Below, piece by piece: positions 34,526 through 44,478 of a stretch of 44,587 nucleotides of DNA. Source of the DNA: Porphyromonas bennonis DSM 23058 = JCM 16335 (GTDB lineage: Bacteria > Bacteroidota > Bacteroidia > Bacteroidales > Porphyromonadaceae); contig NZ_AQWR01000001.1 in assembly GCF_000375645.1 (NCBI RefSeq), positions 1 through 44,587 of the forward strand, in the 5' to 3' direction. Below the pieces are notes generated by a model that saw only the letters and a program-made list of their open reading frames with translations, was not told the DNA's origin and did no database searches. Position 1 is the first letter of the stretch. Every line of letters begins with the position of its first letter. The position numbers and the translations under genes are program-made.

Positions 34526-35875
34526 ATGACGCTGAATCCACTGACAGCCATCTCTCCCATAGATGGTCGCTATCGCAACAAAGTAGAGGAACTGAGTGAT
34601 TACTTCTCCGAGGCAGCTCTGATCCGATATCGCATTCGGATTGAGGTCGAGTATCTTATCTGTCTCTCCGATGTCCTTCCTCAGCTGGAGAAGATACGTA
34701 ATGACGAGGATCGTCGTCGACTGAGAGCTCTCTATGAAGACTTCTCGCTCCAAGACGCCGAGCGAGTAAAGGAGATCGAGAGGACGACCAACCATGATGT
34801 CAAGGCCATCGAGTACTTCATCAAGGAGCAGATTAGCGATGATGAGTTTGGCCCTGTGCTCGAGTTTGTCCACTTCGGCCTCACCTCGCAGGATATCAAT
34901 AATAGCGCACAACCGCTGGCTCTCAAGGAGGCGCTCCACGACCAGTGGCGCCCTCGACTGGACAAGGTGGTGCATGAGATCAATCAGCGTGCTGAGGAGT
35001 GGGCAGACATACCCATGCTGGCACGGACCCATGGTCAGCCTGCCTCGCCCACCACGCTCGGTAAAGAGATGAGAGTCTATAGCTATCGTCTCGAGAGACA
35101 GCTGGCGCTGCTCGACCTTGTCCCGCAGACGATAAAGTTTGGAGGCGCTACGGGTAATATGAATGCCCATCATGTCGCTTACCCCGAGATCGACTGGCGT
35201 AACTTTGCCAATCACTTTGCACACCACCTCGGGATGGGGCTGGAGGAGTATACGACCCAGATCTCTAATTACGACAACCTTGCGGCGCTTCTGGATGGTC
35301 TCAAGCGGATCTCGACGATCCTGATAGACTTCTGCCGGGACATCTGGATGTATGTCTCGATGGAGTACTTCAAGCAGAAGATCAAGGAGGGCGAGGTGGG
35401 CTCCTCAGCCATGCCACACAAGGTCAATCCCATTGACTTCGAGAATGCTGAGGGCAACCTCGGCTTTGCGGTGGCTTACTTGGAGCACCTGGCGCACAAG
35501 CTCCCGATCTCCCGTCTGCAGAGGGATCTCACCGACTCTACCGTGATGCGTAACCTCGGTATGCCGGTGGCTCATATGATGATCGCTTTCTCTTCCATTC
35601 TTAAGGGGCTCGATAAACTGATCCTCCACGAGGAGACCATACTTGCAGACTTAGACGATGCACTACCGGTCGTAGCGGAGGCGCTGCAGACAATACTCCG
35701 TCGAGAAGGCTATCCAAAGCCCTATGAGGCGCTGAAGAAGCTGACTCGCACCAATGAAAAACTTACCCTAGAGCATCTGGAGGACTTCATCGATCATCTC
35801 GATGTGAACCCGGAGGTGAAGGAGGAGATGAAGAAGATTACTCCTCGAAACTACACCGGTGTGTATAGTAAGTGA
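34526..35875 (+). CDS. purB: Adenylosuccinate lyase
   Basis: This 449-residue member of the fumarase/aspartase superfamily cleaves SAICAR and adenylosuccinate in purine synthesis. The superfamily signature GSSAMPHKVNPIDFE lies near residue 293, and the PurB segments ISPIDGRYRNKVEELSDYFS at the N-terminus and TSQDINNSAQPLALKEAL near 120 identify it. MLARTHGQPASPTTLGKE contains the catalytic histidine. The length is usual for the E. coli-like group. It is a housekeeping gene, independent of its neighbours. Confidence 0.96.
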   Translation: MTLNPLTAISPIDGRYRNKVEELSDYFSEAALIRYRIRIEVEYLICLSDVLPQLEKIRNDEDRRRLRALYEDFSLQDAERVKEIERTTNHDVKAIEYFIKEQISDDEFGPVLEFVHFGLTSQDINNSAQPLALKEALHDQWRPRLDKVVHEINQRAEEWADIPMLARTHGQPASPTTLGKEMRVYSYRLERQLALLDLVPQTIKFGGATGNMNAHHVAYPEIDWRNFANHFAHHLGMGLEEYTTQISNYDNLAALLDGLKRISTILIDFCRDIWMYVSMEYFKQKIKEGEVGSSAMPHKVNPIDFENAEGNLGFAVAYLEHLAHKLPISRLQRDLTDSTVMRNLGMPVAHMMIAFSSILKGLDKLILHEETILADLDDALPVVAEALQTILRREGYPKPYEALKKLTRTNEKLTLEHLEDFIDHLDVNPEVKEEMKKITPRNYTGVYSK

Positions 35876-35976
35876 CCGATTCTTCGTACCTTTACACCGT
35901 TAAATATTAGATATTTACAGTACATGCAGCCGTGAGGCTGCGTCACCCTCCCGTGAGGGAGATAGAAAAGTCTAGA

Positions 35977-37461
35977 ATGATTAAAGACGACTACATGGAT
36001 AGAGGGTCAGCGCAAGATACAGACCCTTCAGATCGCTTCGATGAGCGTTACCCTGCTTCGCGCAGGGGCTATGCTGACCGTACACGCTCAGATTTTCGCG
36101 GCAGACATCACTCTACCGATGACGATCAGCAGACAGGTATGAGGCGTCGCCGTCGTATCAGAGAGATGCGTCCTGAGGAGGTTCCATCTGCACCTCAGGA
36201 CTTCCGAAGTGATAGGAATGACTCCCCTGACGACTTTGACTCATACCGTGCATCCCGCTCTTATGACCGATATGAGCGGCGTGATGGTGGCTCCTCGAGC
36301 GTTGCAGACTATCGGCGGGAGGAACCGGACACTGACTACAGGGCGAGATATAGGCAAAGATTTGAGAGTAATCGCAGGCACTACAATGACTCAGATGATG
36401 GCGTCAGAGAGAGTGCTCGTTATCGTCGCACCTCAGATACTCGTGAGGAGGATCACTCGGGTAGAGGCAGGTCTGGTTACCGCTCTTATGATAACGATCA
36501 GAGCCAGCGTCGCCAGTCGGTCGGACGTTCCTATCGTCGCGACCAAGATGATCGCCCCTCTTATGCTCAGAGATCTCGCAGATCGTTTGATGATCAGGAC
36601 GGTGGCGGTCGCCGTGATACAAAACGCAACTTTGGGTCCAAGAATAATCGGTCTCCCAAGGGTGCTAACTCCTCTCGCCAGTCTAAGGGTCCAAGGAGAA
36701 AGCCTGTACAGCCTACATACGATCAGCCTGAGATAAGTGCAGATGAGCCGATCCGACTCAATAAGTATATCGCCAACTCCGGTGTCTGCTCCCGACGTGA
36801 AGCAGATGATCTCATTGCAGCCGGTGCCGTCCTGGTTAATGGCTCTCCTGTAACCACTCTTGGTACCAAGGTGACGATCAATGACCGCGTCGAAGTCAAT
36901 CGCCAGGAGGTGAAGCCGGAGAGCAAGGTCTATGTCTTGCTCAATAAGCCACGCAACTGTGTCACCACGTCAGATGATCCACAGGAGCGTATGACAGTAG
37001 TCAATCTTGTCCGCTCAGCTGCCAAGGAGCGTATCTATCCGGTGGGTCGTCTTGACCGAAATACGACCGGTGTACTCCTCCTCACAAACGACGGAGAGCT
37101 AGCTGCAAAGCTGGTCCACCCTTCCTTTGAGAAAAAGAAGATATACCACGCCTGGCTCGATAAGGAGGTCTCTCCCGAGGATATGCAGAAGCTGGCAGAT
37201 GGGATCGAGCTCGAGGACGGCGAGATGCATGCTGATGCGATCAGCTACGTCACCGATGACGATCACACTCAGGTGGGTATAGAGATCCACTCAGGTCGCA
37301 ACCGCATTGTTCGCCGACTCTTTGAGGCACTGGGCTACCGAGTAGTGAAGCTCGATCGGGTCTACTTCGCCGGTCTGACTAAGAAGAATCTCGGTCGCGG
37401 CAAGTGGCGCTACCTGACACAGGAGGAGGTGGATAACCTCAAGATGGGAGCATTTGAGTAA
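35977..37461 (+). CDS. rluB: RluB/RsuA-family pseudouridine synthase with a long disordered N-terminal extension
   Basis: I start this at ATG 35977 (494 residues) rather than the GTG at 35932. About the first 255 residues are low-complexity, rich in R, D, S, Y and G with RGR and YRR patches, and must be disordered and RNA-binding-like. Then comes an S4 domain (RLNKYIANSGVCSRREAD from about 260) and the pseudouridine synthase core with GRLDRNTTG, catalytic D359, and a C-terminal GRNRIVRRLFEALGY motif. The enzyme modifies 23S rRNA (RluB type) or a related site. The gene lies 17 bases before asnS, so they are probably co-transcribed. Confidence 0.88.
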   Translation: MIKDDYMDRGSAQDTDPSDRFDERYPASRRGYADRTRSDFRGRHHSTDDDQQTGMRRRRRIREMRPEEVPSAPQDFRSDRNDSPDDFDSYRASRSYDRYERRDGGSSSVADYRREEPDTDYRARYRQRFESNRRHYNDSDDGVRESARYRRTSDTREEDHSGRGRSGYRSYDNDQSQRRQSVGRSYRRDQDDRPSYAQRSRRSFDDQDGGGRRDTKRNFGSKNNRSPKGANSSRQSKGPRRKPVQPTYDQPEISADEPIRLNKYIANSGVCSRREADDLIAAGAVLVNGSPVTTLGTKVTINDRVEVNRQEVKPESKVYVLLNKPRNCVTTSDDPQERMTVVNLVRSAAKERIYPVGRLDRNTTGVLLLTNDGELAAKLVHPSFEKKKIYHAWLDKEVSPEDMQKLADGIELEDGEMHADAISYVTDDDHTQVGIEIHSGRNRIVRRLFEALGYRVVKLDRVYFAGLTKKNLGRGKWRYLTQEEVDNLKMGAFE

Positions 37462-37478
37462 GCAGATAAGAAAATCTT

Positions 37479-38879
37479 ATGAAAAGAGTAAAGATAGTCG
37501 ACCTCGTCAAGGAACCTAAGTACATCGGTCAGGAGGTCAATGTCAAGGGATGGGTCCGCACGAAGAGAGGCAGTAAGTATGTCGCCTTCATTTCGATGAA
37601 TGACGGCTCCTCAGTGTACAACCTCCAGATCGTTGCAGATAAGAGCAAGATCGATGAGGAGCTGCTCAAGAAGATCACCACCGGTGCCTGTCTCTCTGTA
37701 GACGGCAAGCTGGTAGAGAGTCAGGGCAAGGGGCAGACCGTAGAGGTACAAGCTGATGCTATCGAGATCTACGGTACGGCAGACCCCGATACGTATCCCT
37801 TACAGAAAAAGGAGCACACCTTTGAGTTCCTTCGGGAGGTGGCTCACCTCCGTCCGAGGACCAATACCTTTGGTGCAGTCTTCCGTATCCGCCACAATAT
37901 GGCTTATGCGATCCACAAGTACTTCCACGACAAGGGATTCGTCTACTTCCATACTCCGCTGATCACAGCCTCCGATGCTGAGGGAGCCGGGCAGATGTTC
38001 CAGGTGACGACTCTGGATGTAGCCAATCCTCCCCGCACCGAGGAGGGTGCCGTAGACTACAGCCAGGACTTCTTCGGTCAGGAGACCAATCTCACCGTCT
38101 CCGGCCAGCTGGAGGGCGAGCTTGCTGCTATGGGTCTGGGCGAGATCTACACCTTTGGTCCGACGTTCCGCGCAGAGGACTCGAATACCCCTCGCCACCT
38201 GGCAGAGTTTTGGATGATCGAGCCGGAGATGGCCTTCTACGACAATAACGACAATATGGACTTGGCGGAGGACTTCGTCAAGTACCTCATCCACTGGGCT
38301 CTGACAGAGTGCGCAGACGATGTGCAGTTCCTCAACGACACCTACGATGACACTCTCATCGAGCGACTCCAGTTTGTCGACAATCAGCGCTTTGCCCGCA
38401 TCACTTACACCGAAGGTGTGGAGGTTCTGGAGCAGGCGATCAAGGACGGGGTAAAATTTGAGTTCCCTGTCTATTGGGGCTGCGACTTAGCAGCCGAGCA
38501 TGAGCGCTATCTCGTAGAGAAGCACTACAAAAAGCCTGTGATGGTCACCGACTACCCGAAGGAGATCAAGGCTTTCTACATGAAGCAAAATGAGGATGGC
38601 AAGACTGTCCGCGGTATGGATGTGCTCTTCCCTCGCATCGGCGAGATCATGGGCGGATCTGAGCGTGAGGCAGACCTCGATAAGCTGACCAAGCGCTGCG
38701 AGGAGGTCGGCATCCCTCTGGAGGCGATGAATTGGTACCTTGATACACGTCGCTTCGGCGCCTGCCCCCACAGTGGATTTGGGCTGGGCTTTGAGCGCTT
38801 GGTGCTCTTCGTCACAGGGATGTCCAATATTAGGGACGTCATCCCCTTCCCCCGCACACCTAAGAATGCCAATTTCTAA
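37479..38879 (+). CDS. asnS: Asparaginyl-tRNA synthetase
   Basis: This 466-residue class IIb synthetase charges tRNA-Asn. The N-terminal OB-fold anticodon domain ([20 protein letters not shown], about 20-40) is followed by the catalytic core with motif 2 [25 protein letters not shown] and motif 3 [15 protein letters not shown] near the end. The asparagine-type segment and length distinguish it from AspRS. It follows the pseudouridine synthase gene closely and is closed by a strong terminator. Confidence 0.97.
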   Translation: MKRVKIVDLVKEPKYIGQEVNVKGWVRTKRGSKYVAFISMNDGSSVYNLQIVADKSKIDEELLKKITTGACLSVDGKLVESQGKGQTVEVQADAIEIYGTADPDTYPLQKKEHTFEFLREVAHLRPRTNTFGAVFRIRHNMAYAIHKYFHDKGFVYFHTPLITASDAEGAGQMFQVTTLDVANPPRTEEGAVDYSQDFFGQETNLTVSGQLEGELAAMGLGEIYTFGPTFRAEDSNTPRHLAEFWMIEPEMAFYDNNDNMDLAEDFVKYLIHWALTECADDVQFLNDTYDDTLIERLQFVDNQRFARITYTEGVEVLEQAIKDGVKFEFPVYWGCDLAAEHERYLVEKHYKKPVMVTDYPKEIKAFYMKQNEDGKTVRGMDVLFPRIGEIMGGSEREADLDKLTKRCEEVGIPLEAMNWYLDTRRFGACPHSGFGLGFERLVLFVTGMSNIRDVIPFPRTPKNANF

Positions 38880-38891
38880 TCACTGACAAGT

Positions 38892-38926
38892 AAAAACCTC
38901 CGAACCGTACGGCTCGGAGGTTTTTT
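38892..38926. terminator. Bidirectional terminator between asnS and the DUF4091 gene
   Basis: AAAAACCTCCGA (38892-38903) pairs with TCGGAGGTTTTT (38914-38925), with A and T runs on either side, so it serves both convergent genes. Confidence 0.88.
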
Positions 38927-38944
38927 TATGCTCAGAAGGGGGGC

Positions 38945-40699
38945 TCAGAGTGTCTCTATGATCTCTCGAGCCTTATTGATGATCCGGTCGGAGGTGTAAG
39001 AGGGGCTGAGCTTACCCTCATCGAAGAGCGAGAGCGCCTCATCGATCTTGGCGAGCGCCTGTCGGTCTCCCGCGTACTGACTCCTCAGGGCTTTGATCTT
39101 GTCAAAAGCCTGGATCCCCCTCCGCAGCCGCTCGAAGCGGATCGAAGAGCGTACACCGGGGTAGACTAAGTAGGTGTCACCGGCAGCCCAGTTGCTGTAT
39201 CGGCTGTCGAGAAGGGGCTGCTCCACCCAGCTATTGTATGCCCAACGTAGGTAGCCGTCCAGCCTCGCGCGAGCCGCATACCATCCATACCACTCTCCGT
39301 CAGCAGCGGCGCTGAAGGTAAAAGTATTGGGTCGTGGCTCGGCACAGCAGGTATAGAATGTGGTGATCTTCCCCTCGCTACGCCGCTTTGCCTTGAGCTC
39401 CTCCGAGTACTTGGCAGCCAGCCCCACGCAGTAGTAATCGAGGTGATCCGACAGCTCCTCATGCAGCGCCCCGGCCATATGCACTTTCAGCTCCGGGTCC
39501 GCCTCTTTGATCAGGCGGAAGCACTCCTCCATCACCTCGGGAGACCGCTCATCCATAGCTATGTATGTCCGGTCGATCCACCCCTTTGCCCGCAGGTGCT
39601 GCGCAAAGGAGCGAAGCATGGCAGACCAGAGCTCCGTGTAGGGCTCGCTTCCCGGCTCAGCCTTGAGGAACCTGTACTCCCCGCTCGCCTCATCAAGATA
39701 GCGGAAGGAGAGCTCCCACGGGACCATGGAGAAGCAGGTGATTGCCTTGTCGATCCCGAGATCCATCATAAAGCTGACCCACTCGTCGAAGTGGGTGTAG
39801 TCGAAGTGCCACTTGCCATCCCTCCCGAGCTTCCAGTCGATCATGGAGTCAAAGGGGTCGTGGGTCTGACCATTCCAGGGCTTGTATATGATCGAGGCGG
39901 TGATCGCCTTGCCCCCTGCGTCCCGGTACATCTCCATATAGGGGCGCATGATGCTGAAGTGCTCCTCAGACCAAGGGGTCACCCCGTAGTATCTCGCGAT
40001 AGCGTAGGGATTTTGCCACAGGTCAAGGAAGAAGTCACTCTTCTCGGGCAGTGCTCTTTCGTCCACCACCACCGACAGGGGCAGGGTCGCCAGCGTCCGA
40101 TCACCATTACGTACCGTGACCGTTGCCCGATAGCTTCCCGCTCTTGCATCCCTCGGGATGTCTATTGAGAACCAGATAGGGCGTGTTGTGCAGGGCGTGA
40201 GATCCAGTGAGCGAGCAAGGTGGTCGATCCCGTCAGCTACCAGGGTGGAGTCAAAAAGGGAATGATCCGGTCGCTCACCACAGCCTCCGAGGCCGTCCTT
40301 ATTGAGCTCATCCGTCAGCACATAGCGGACAAAGCCGGTACCCGACTTGCCCTGAGGTGAGGGGATGAGTGCACCGTCGTTGCTCCTCAGGTCGGAGATC
40401 TCGTACGTGAGTGCGGTGAGAGGAGAGGAGCTACTCACTACCGCTTGGGCATAGACACGCTCGCCACGCCATCCTCTGAGCTGAAGCTCCCCGGCAGTCA
40501 GCCCCTCGGCCGGTCGCTCCTTGGGGTAACGGATGTCGATGCTTCCCCAGCCGATGACGGGATCGCTAAGCGACTGCCAGAGGGACCGGTCTGTCGGTGT
40601 GGGATTGGGTAGCTCCTGATAGCTCTCCACGGGATACTGACCATATGCGGTCGTTAGGGACAGCAGTCCTGCCAGGAGAGCGGTTATTCTCTTTCTCAT
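38945..40699 (-). CDS. Secreted DUF4091 / GH123-like glycoside hydrolase
   Basis: Starting at ATG 40699 gives 584 residues with signal peptide MRKRITALLAGLLSLTTAYG. The longer frame from 40738 would bury it behind a polar lead. An N-terminal beta-sandwich (to about 215) precedes a TIM-barrel (about 220-480) and the C-terminal DUF4091 segment containing YPGVRSSIRFERLRRGIQAF. This architecture matches GH123 N-acetylgalactosaminidases, and the adjacent D383-E384 in YIAMDERSPEV fits the catalytic Asp-Glu pair of that family. The enzyme probably removes sugars from host or glycolipid glycans in the periplasm or outside. Substrate specificity is inferred, not shown. Confidence 0.85.
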   Translation of the reverse strand: MRKRITALLAGLLSLTTAYGQYPVESYQELPNPTPTDRSLWQSLSDPVIGWGSIDIRYPKERPAEGLTAGELQLRGWRGERVYAQAVVSSSSPLTALTYEISDLRSNDGALIPSPQGKSGTGFVRYVLTDELNKDGLGGCGERPDHSLFDSTLVADGIDHLARSLDLTPCTTRPIWFSIDIPRDARAGSYRATVTVRNGDRTLATLPLSVVVDERALPEKSDFFLDLWQNPYAIARYYGVTPWSEEHFSIMRPYMEMYRDAGGKAITASIIYKPWNGQTHDPFDSMIDWKLGRDGKWHFDYTHFDEWVSFMMDLGIDKAITCFSMVPWELSFRYLDEASGEYRFLKAEPGSEPYTELWSAMLRSFAQHLRAKGWIDRTYIAMDERSPEVMEECFRLIKEADPELKVHMAGALHEELSDHLDYYCVGLAAKYSEELKAKRRSEGKITTFYTCCAEPRPNTFTFSAAADGEWYGWYAARARLDGYLRWAYNSWVEQPLLDSRYSNWAAGDTYLVYPGVRSSIRFERLRRGIQAFDKIKALRSQYAGDRQALAKIDEALSLFDEGKLSPSYTSDRIINKAREIIETL

Positions 40700-40821
40700 C
40701 GTTACTTGGTTTGTGGATTGGTTTTTACTCAGAGACAAAGTTCGCTAAATTGTTTCTAATGGGTACGCCACTCTCCGCACACAGAACAAGAGGATTCGAA
40801 TCACATATTGGTGACCTCAGA

Positions 40822-40903
40822 CTAATGTCGGTATTAGGTAAAACTATTACCGATAATAGTGAACACTAATGCCGGTAATAGACAAGACTAATATCGGTAA
40901 TAT
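40822..40903. repeat. Palindromic repeat cluster D: four 16-bp units at 22-bp period
   Basis: Units at 40822-40837, 40844-40859, 40866-40881 and 40888-40903; 6-base spacers gtaaaa, tgaaca, acaaga. It lies in the 350-base gap between the divergent DUF4091 and lepA genes, 123 bases from the former start and 146 from the latter. Confidence 0.93.
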
Positions 40904-41016
40904 AAGGGACGGATAGCATTTTAATGAAAACCAAACTCTTGAGTGACGATTTGTTTGTCGCCTTACTCTCCTCAATTGCCCTGTCTCAGTCGATCTGCGG
41001 CCAGTCGGAAATTAGG

Positions 41017-41024
41017 TAACTTTG
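41017..41024 (+). promoter_or_regulatory. Probable -7 element for lepA
   Basis: TAACTTTG matches the consensus -7 box and lies 25 bases before the lepA ATG. At 19 bases upstream the sequence is CTG rather than TTG. The remainder of 40700-41016 holds only repeat cluster D. Confidence 0.58.
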
Positions 41025-41049
41025 TAGCTGATATACATTAGACCCTTAC

Positions 41050-42840
41050 ATGAAACATATACGAAACTTCTGCATCATTGCTCACATCGATCACGGTAAG
41101 AGTACGCTTGCCGACCGTCTGCTGGACTACACCAATACGGTCGCCAATCGCTCTGAGGATCAAGTGCTGGACAATATGGATCTGGAGCGTGAGCGTGGCA
41201 TCACGATCAAGAGCCACGCGATACAGATGCGGTATGAGTATCAGGGTGAGGAGTATATACTCAATCTCATCGACACCCCCGGACACGTCGACTTCTCGTA
41301 CGAGGTCTCGCGCTCCATTGCGGCCTGTGAGGGAGCGCTCCTTGTGGTCGATGCCTCACAGGGGGTACAGGCGCAGACGATCTCCAATCTCTACATGGCG
41401 ATCGAGCACGACCTGACGATCATCCCGGTGCTCAATAAGATTGACCTCGATAGTGCCAATGTCGACCTCGCCGGGGATGAGGTGATAGATCTCCTGGGCT
41501 GTGACCGGGAGGATATCCTGCTCGCCAGTGGTCGCTCCGGAGTGGGTGTAAAGGAGATCCTTGATACCATCGTGGAGAAGGTCCCCGCTCCTGTGGGTGA
41601 TCCGGAGGCTCCGCTGCAGGCGCTCATCTTTGACTCCGTATTCAATGCCTACCGAGGGATCATTGCCTACTATAAGGTGGTGAATGGATCGGTCCACTCC
41701 GGTGAGCGGGTGAAATTTATGCAGACCGATACCGAGTACGATGCCGATGAGGTGGGTACTCTGGAGCTGGATATGGTCCCGAAAGAGGAGGTGAAGTGTG
41801 GAGACGTGGGCTACATCATCTCGGGGATCAAGGACTCAGGGGAGGTGAAGGTGGGCGACACCATCACCTCTGTGGAAAGTCCTGCTCAGGCACCGATCAA
41901 GGGGTTTGAGGAGGTGAAGCCGATGGTCTTTGCCGGTGTATATCCGGTCGCCCCGGAGGACTATGAAAACCTCAGGACCTCACTCGATAAGCTGAGGCTC
42001 AACGATGCCTCGCTGACCTTCTCGCCCGAAAGCTCCGCTGCCCTTGGCTTTGGCTTCCGATGCGGTTTCCTCGGGCTGCTCCATATGGAGATCGTCCAGG
42101 AGCGCCTTGACCGCGAGTACAATATGTCCGTCATCACTACGGTCCCCAACGTCTCCTATATGGTCTACACCCGTAAGGGAGATGTGATGGAGGTGCACAA
42201 TCCATCCGGTCTCCCCGATCCCGCAGAGATCGACCACATCGAGGAGCCCTATATCCGCGCATCGATCATCACGACGATGGACTACATTGGTCCGATCATC
42301 GAACTCTGCCTCGCTAAGCGGGGGATCCTCATCAAGCAAAATTACCTCTATGGCAATCGGATGGAGCTCCTCTTCGATATGCCGCTCGGGGAGATCGTGA
42401 TCGACTTCTACGACCGGCTCAAGAGCGTCTCCAGTGGGTATGCCTCCTTTGACTACCACGTCACCGACCTTCGCACCTCAGACCTCGTGCGAGTGGATAT
42501 TCTCCTCAATGGTGAGCCGGTCGATGCCCTCAGTATGCTGACCTTCCGCGGCAATGCTCAGACGATGGGACGGAAGTTCTGTGAGAAACTCAAGACGCTG
42601 ATCCCGAGGCAGCAATTCGATATCGCCGTGCAGGCTGCCATCGGTGCTAAGGTGGTTGCCCGAGAGACGATCAAGGCGCTGCGCAAGGATGTGACCGCAA
42701 AGTGCTACGGTGGTGACGTGAGCCGTAAGCGTAAGCTCCTCGAGAAGCAGAAGGAGGGAAAGAAGCGGATGAAGCGTATCGGTAAGGTGGAGGTGCCACA
42801 GAAGGCCTTCCTCACCGTACTTAAACTGGACGAAGACTGA
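41050..42840 (+). CDS. lepA: Elongation factor 4 (LepA)
   Basis: This 596-residue translational GTPase has G1 AHIDHGKST (11-19), G3 [12 protein letters not shown] and G4 NKIDLD, followed by the EF-G-like domains and the LepA-specific C-terminal domain ([20 protein letters not shown]). It binds ribosomes and assists translation or initiation under stress conditions. The length is standard. dnaB follows after 9 bases, suggesting one transcript. Confidence 0.97.
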   Translation: MKHIRNFCIIAHIDHGKSTLADRLLDYTNTVANRSEDQVLDNMDLERERGITIKSHAIQMRYEYQGEEYILNLIDTPGHVDFSYEVSRSIAACEGALLVVDASQGVQAQTISNLYMAIEHDLTIIPVLNKIDLDSANVDLAGDEVIDLLGCDREDILLASGRSGVGVKEILDTIVEKVPAPVGDPEAPLQALIFDSVFNAYRGIIAYYKVVNGSVHSGERVKFMQTDTEYDADEVGTLELDMVPKEEVKCGDVGYIISGIKDSGEVKVGDTITSVESPAQAPIKGFEEVKPMVFAGVYPVAPEDYENLRTSLDKLRLNDASLTFSPESSAALGFGFRCGFLGLLHMEIVQERLDREYNMSVITTVPNVSYMVYTRKGDVMEVHNPSGLPDPAEIDHIEEPYIRASIITTMDYIGPIIELCLAKRGILIKQNYLYGNRMELLFDMPLGEIVIDFYDRLKSVSSGYASFDYHVTDLRTSDLVRVDILLNGEPVDALSMLTFRGNAQTMGRKFCEKLKTLIPRQQFDIAVQAAIGAKVVARETIKALRKDVTAKCYGGDVSRKRKLLEKQKEGKKRMKRIGKVEVPQKAFLTVLKLDED

Positions 42841-42849
42841 GAGAAAACT

Positions 42850-44412
42850 ATGTCTGATCAGGATACAACTGCTACGCCATCGGCACCGGTCCCGCCCCAA
42901 GGGGAGGCGACACCGCAGGACTCGACCTTCGTGAGGGAGGGTCTCTCGCGCATCCTCGCCAGTCGTGTGCCACCGCACAACCTTGAGCTGGAGCGTACCG
43001 TACTTGGCGCGCTGATACTTGAGCGGTCGGCTTTTGCCCAGATCGATGAGGTCTTGGTGAAGGACTGCTTCTACGACCCAAAGAATGCGATGATCTTCGA
43101 GGCCATCCAGCAGCTGACGCTGGAGGATAGCCCGGTGGACACGCAGACGGTGGTGGAGAAGCTGAAGCTCAATGGCACGCTACGCTCTGTCGGGGGGATG
43201 GGCTATATCGCGACGCTCGCCTCGATCGTCAATAGCACCGCTGATCTGCCTTATCACGCACGCATTCTTTATGATAAGATGGTGCAGCGTAACCTTATCT
43301 CCTTCGGTAACCGGGTGATCCAAAACTCCTTCGATGAGGAGATCGGGGTAGGGGATCTCCTGCAGGACTCGGAGCAGGAGCTCTTCAATATTTCTCAGGG
43401 GATCAATAGCAACGAGATGAAGACCATCAAGGAGCTGTTGCCTAATACCCTGCAGGAGATCCGCAATGCTGCAGAGAGGAAGGATGGTATGAGCGGTGTG
43501 AATACCGGCTTCCGGGACTTGGATGAAATCACCTTTGGCTGGCAGCCTACGGATCTGGTGATCCTCGCAGCTCGTCCGGCGATGGGTAAAACCGCTTTTG
43601 CCCTCTCCATGGCCCTCAATATGGCGATGGACTACAAGGTGCCGGTCGCCTTTTTCTCACTCGAGATGGGAGAGGACCAGCTGACGAAGCGTCTTATCTC
43701 GATGCATACCTCTATCCCCAATGAGGACATCAAGAGAGGAACCCTGACGGATGAGCAGATGCATACACTCTTCTATGGACTCGGTCCGATGGAGGAGGCG
43801 CCCATAATCATCGACGACACGGCAAGCATCTCGATCTTTGACCTCCGGTCCAGAGTCCGCCGGCTGGTGCGGAAGTATGGCGTGCGGGTGATCTTCATCG
43901 ACTACCTGCAGCTGATGACAGCCAGTGGGCTGAAGAATAATGCCAATCGTGAGCAGGAGGTGAGCACTATCTCTCGCTCGCTGAAGCAGCTTGCTAAGGA
44001 GCTCGGCATCACTGTCATTGCTCTCTCTCAGCTCAATCGTGAGCTGGAGAAGCGGAATAAGGAGGGTCGCCGCCCTCAGCTCTCAGACCTGCGTGAGTCG
44101 GGGGCGATCGAGCAGGATGCGGATATGGTCATCTTCATCCACCGACCTGAGTACTACGGCATACTTACGGATGAGAACAATCGCGATATGAGAGGCCTGG
44201 CTCAGATCATCATCGCCAAGCACCGTAATGGTCGGGTGGGGGATGTCTACCTTCGCTTTGAGGGTGATCTCATCCGCTTCTCCTCCGCACTGGATAGCAA
44301 TATCAATGACGACTACCAGTCTACCTTCTCCTCAAGTATAAACGGTCCGTCTGTCGACGACCCGCTCTCGGGAGGAGGTTTCTCTGACGATCAGGGAGGG
44401 TTTACGATGTAA
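42850..44412 (+). CDS. dnaB: Replicative DNA helicase DnaB
   Basis: This 520-residue hexameric helicase unwinds DNA at the replication fork. The N-terminal primase-interacting domain begins after a P/T-rich lead (PPHNLELERTVLGALI from 41). The RecA-like core has Walker A ARPAMGKTAF at 241-250, SLEMGEDQLTKRL, and Walker B VIFIDYLQLM, with the DnaB4-type motif LRESGAIEQDADMVIFIHR. A polar glycine-rich tail follows. No intein is present. It sits in an apparent operon with lepA. Confidence 0.97.
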   Translation: MSDQDTTATPSAPVPPQGEATPQDSTFVREGLSRILASRVPPHNLELERTVLGALILERSAFAQIDEVLVKDCFYDPKNAMIFEAIQQLTLEDSPVDTQTVVEKLKLNGTLRSVGGMGYIATLASIVNSTADLPYHARILYDKMVQRNLISFGNRVIQNSFDEEIGVGDLLQDSEQELFNISQGINSNEMKTIKELLPNTLQEIRNAAERKDGMSGVNTGFRDLDEITFGWQPTDLVILAARPAMGKTAFALSMALNMAMDYKVPVAFFSLEMGEDQLTKRLISMHTSIPNEDIKRGTLTDEQMHTLFYGLGPMEEAPIIIDDTASISIFDLRSRVRRLVRKYGVRVIFIDYLQLMTASGLKNNANREQEVSTISRSLKQLAKELGITVIALSQLNRELEKRNKEGRRPQLSDLRESGAIEQDADMVIFIHRPEYYGILTDENNRDMRGLAQIIIAKHRNGRVGDVYLRFEGDLIRFSSALDSNINDDYQSTFSSSINGPSVDDPLSGGGFSDDQGGFTM

Positions 44413-44478
44413 TGACTGATTGGAATGGGTAATAATACTAAGATTCAAGATTTTTTAATTCAAAACTTAGATCACGAT

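Noticed and set aside
34454-35227. 257-codon minus-strand open frame antisense to purB
   Set aside because: Shadow of the clear adenylosuccinate lyase gene.
38945-40738. Longer start of the DUF4091 protein at 40738
   Set aside because: The added 13 polar residues precede a normal signal peptide; ATG 40699 is the better start.
10785-40903. Palindrome clusters as small CRISPR arrays
   Set aside because: The spacing between units is only 6 bases, too short for spacers, and the units are palindromic operator-like sequences.
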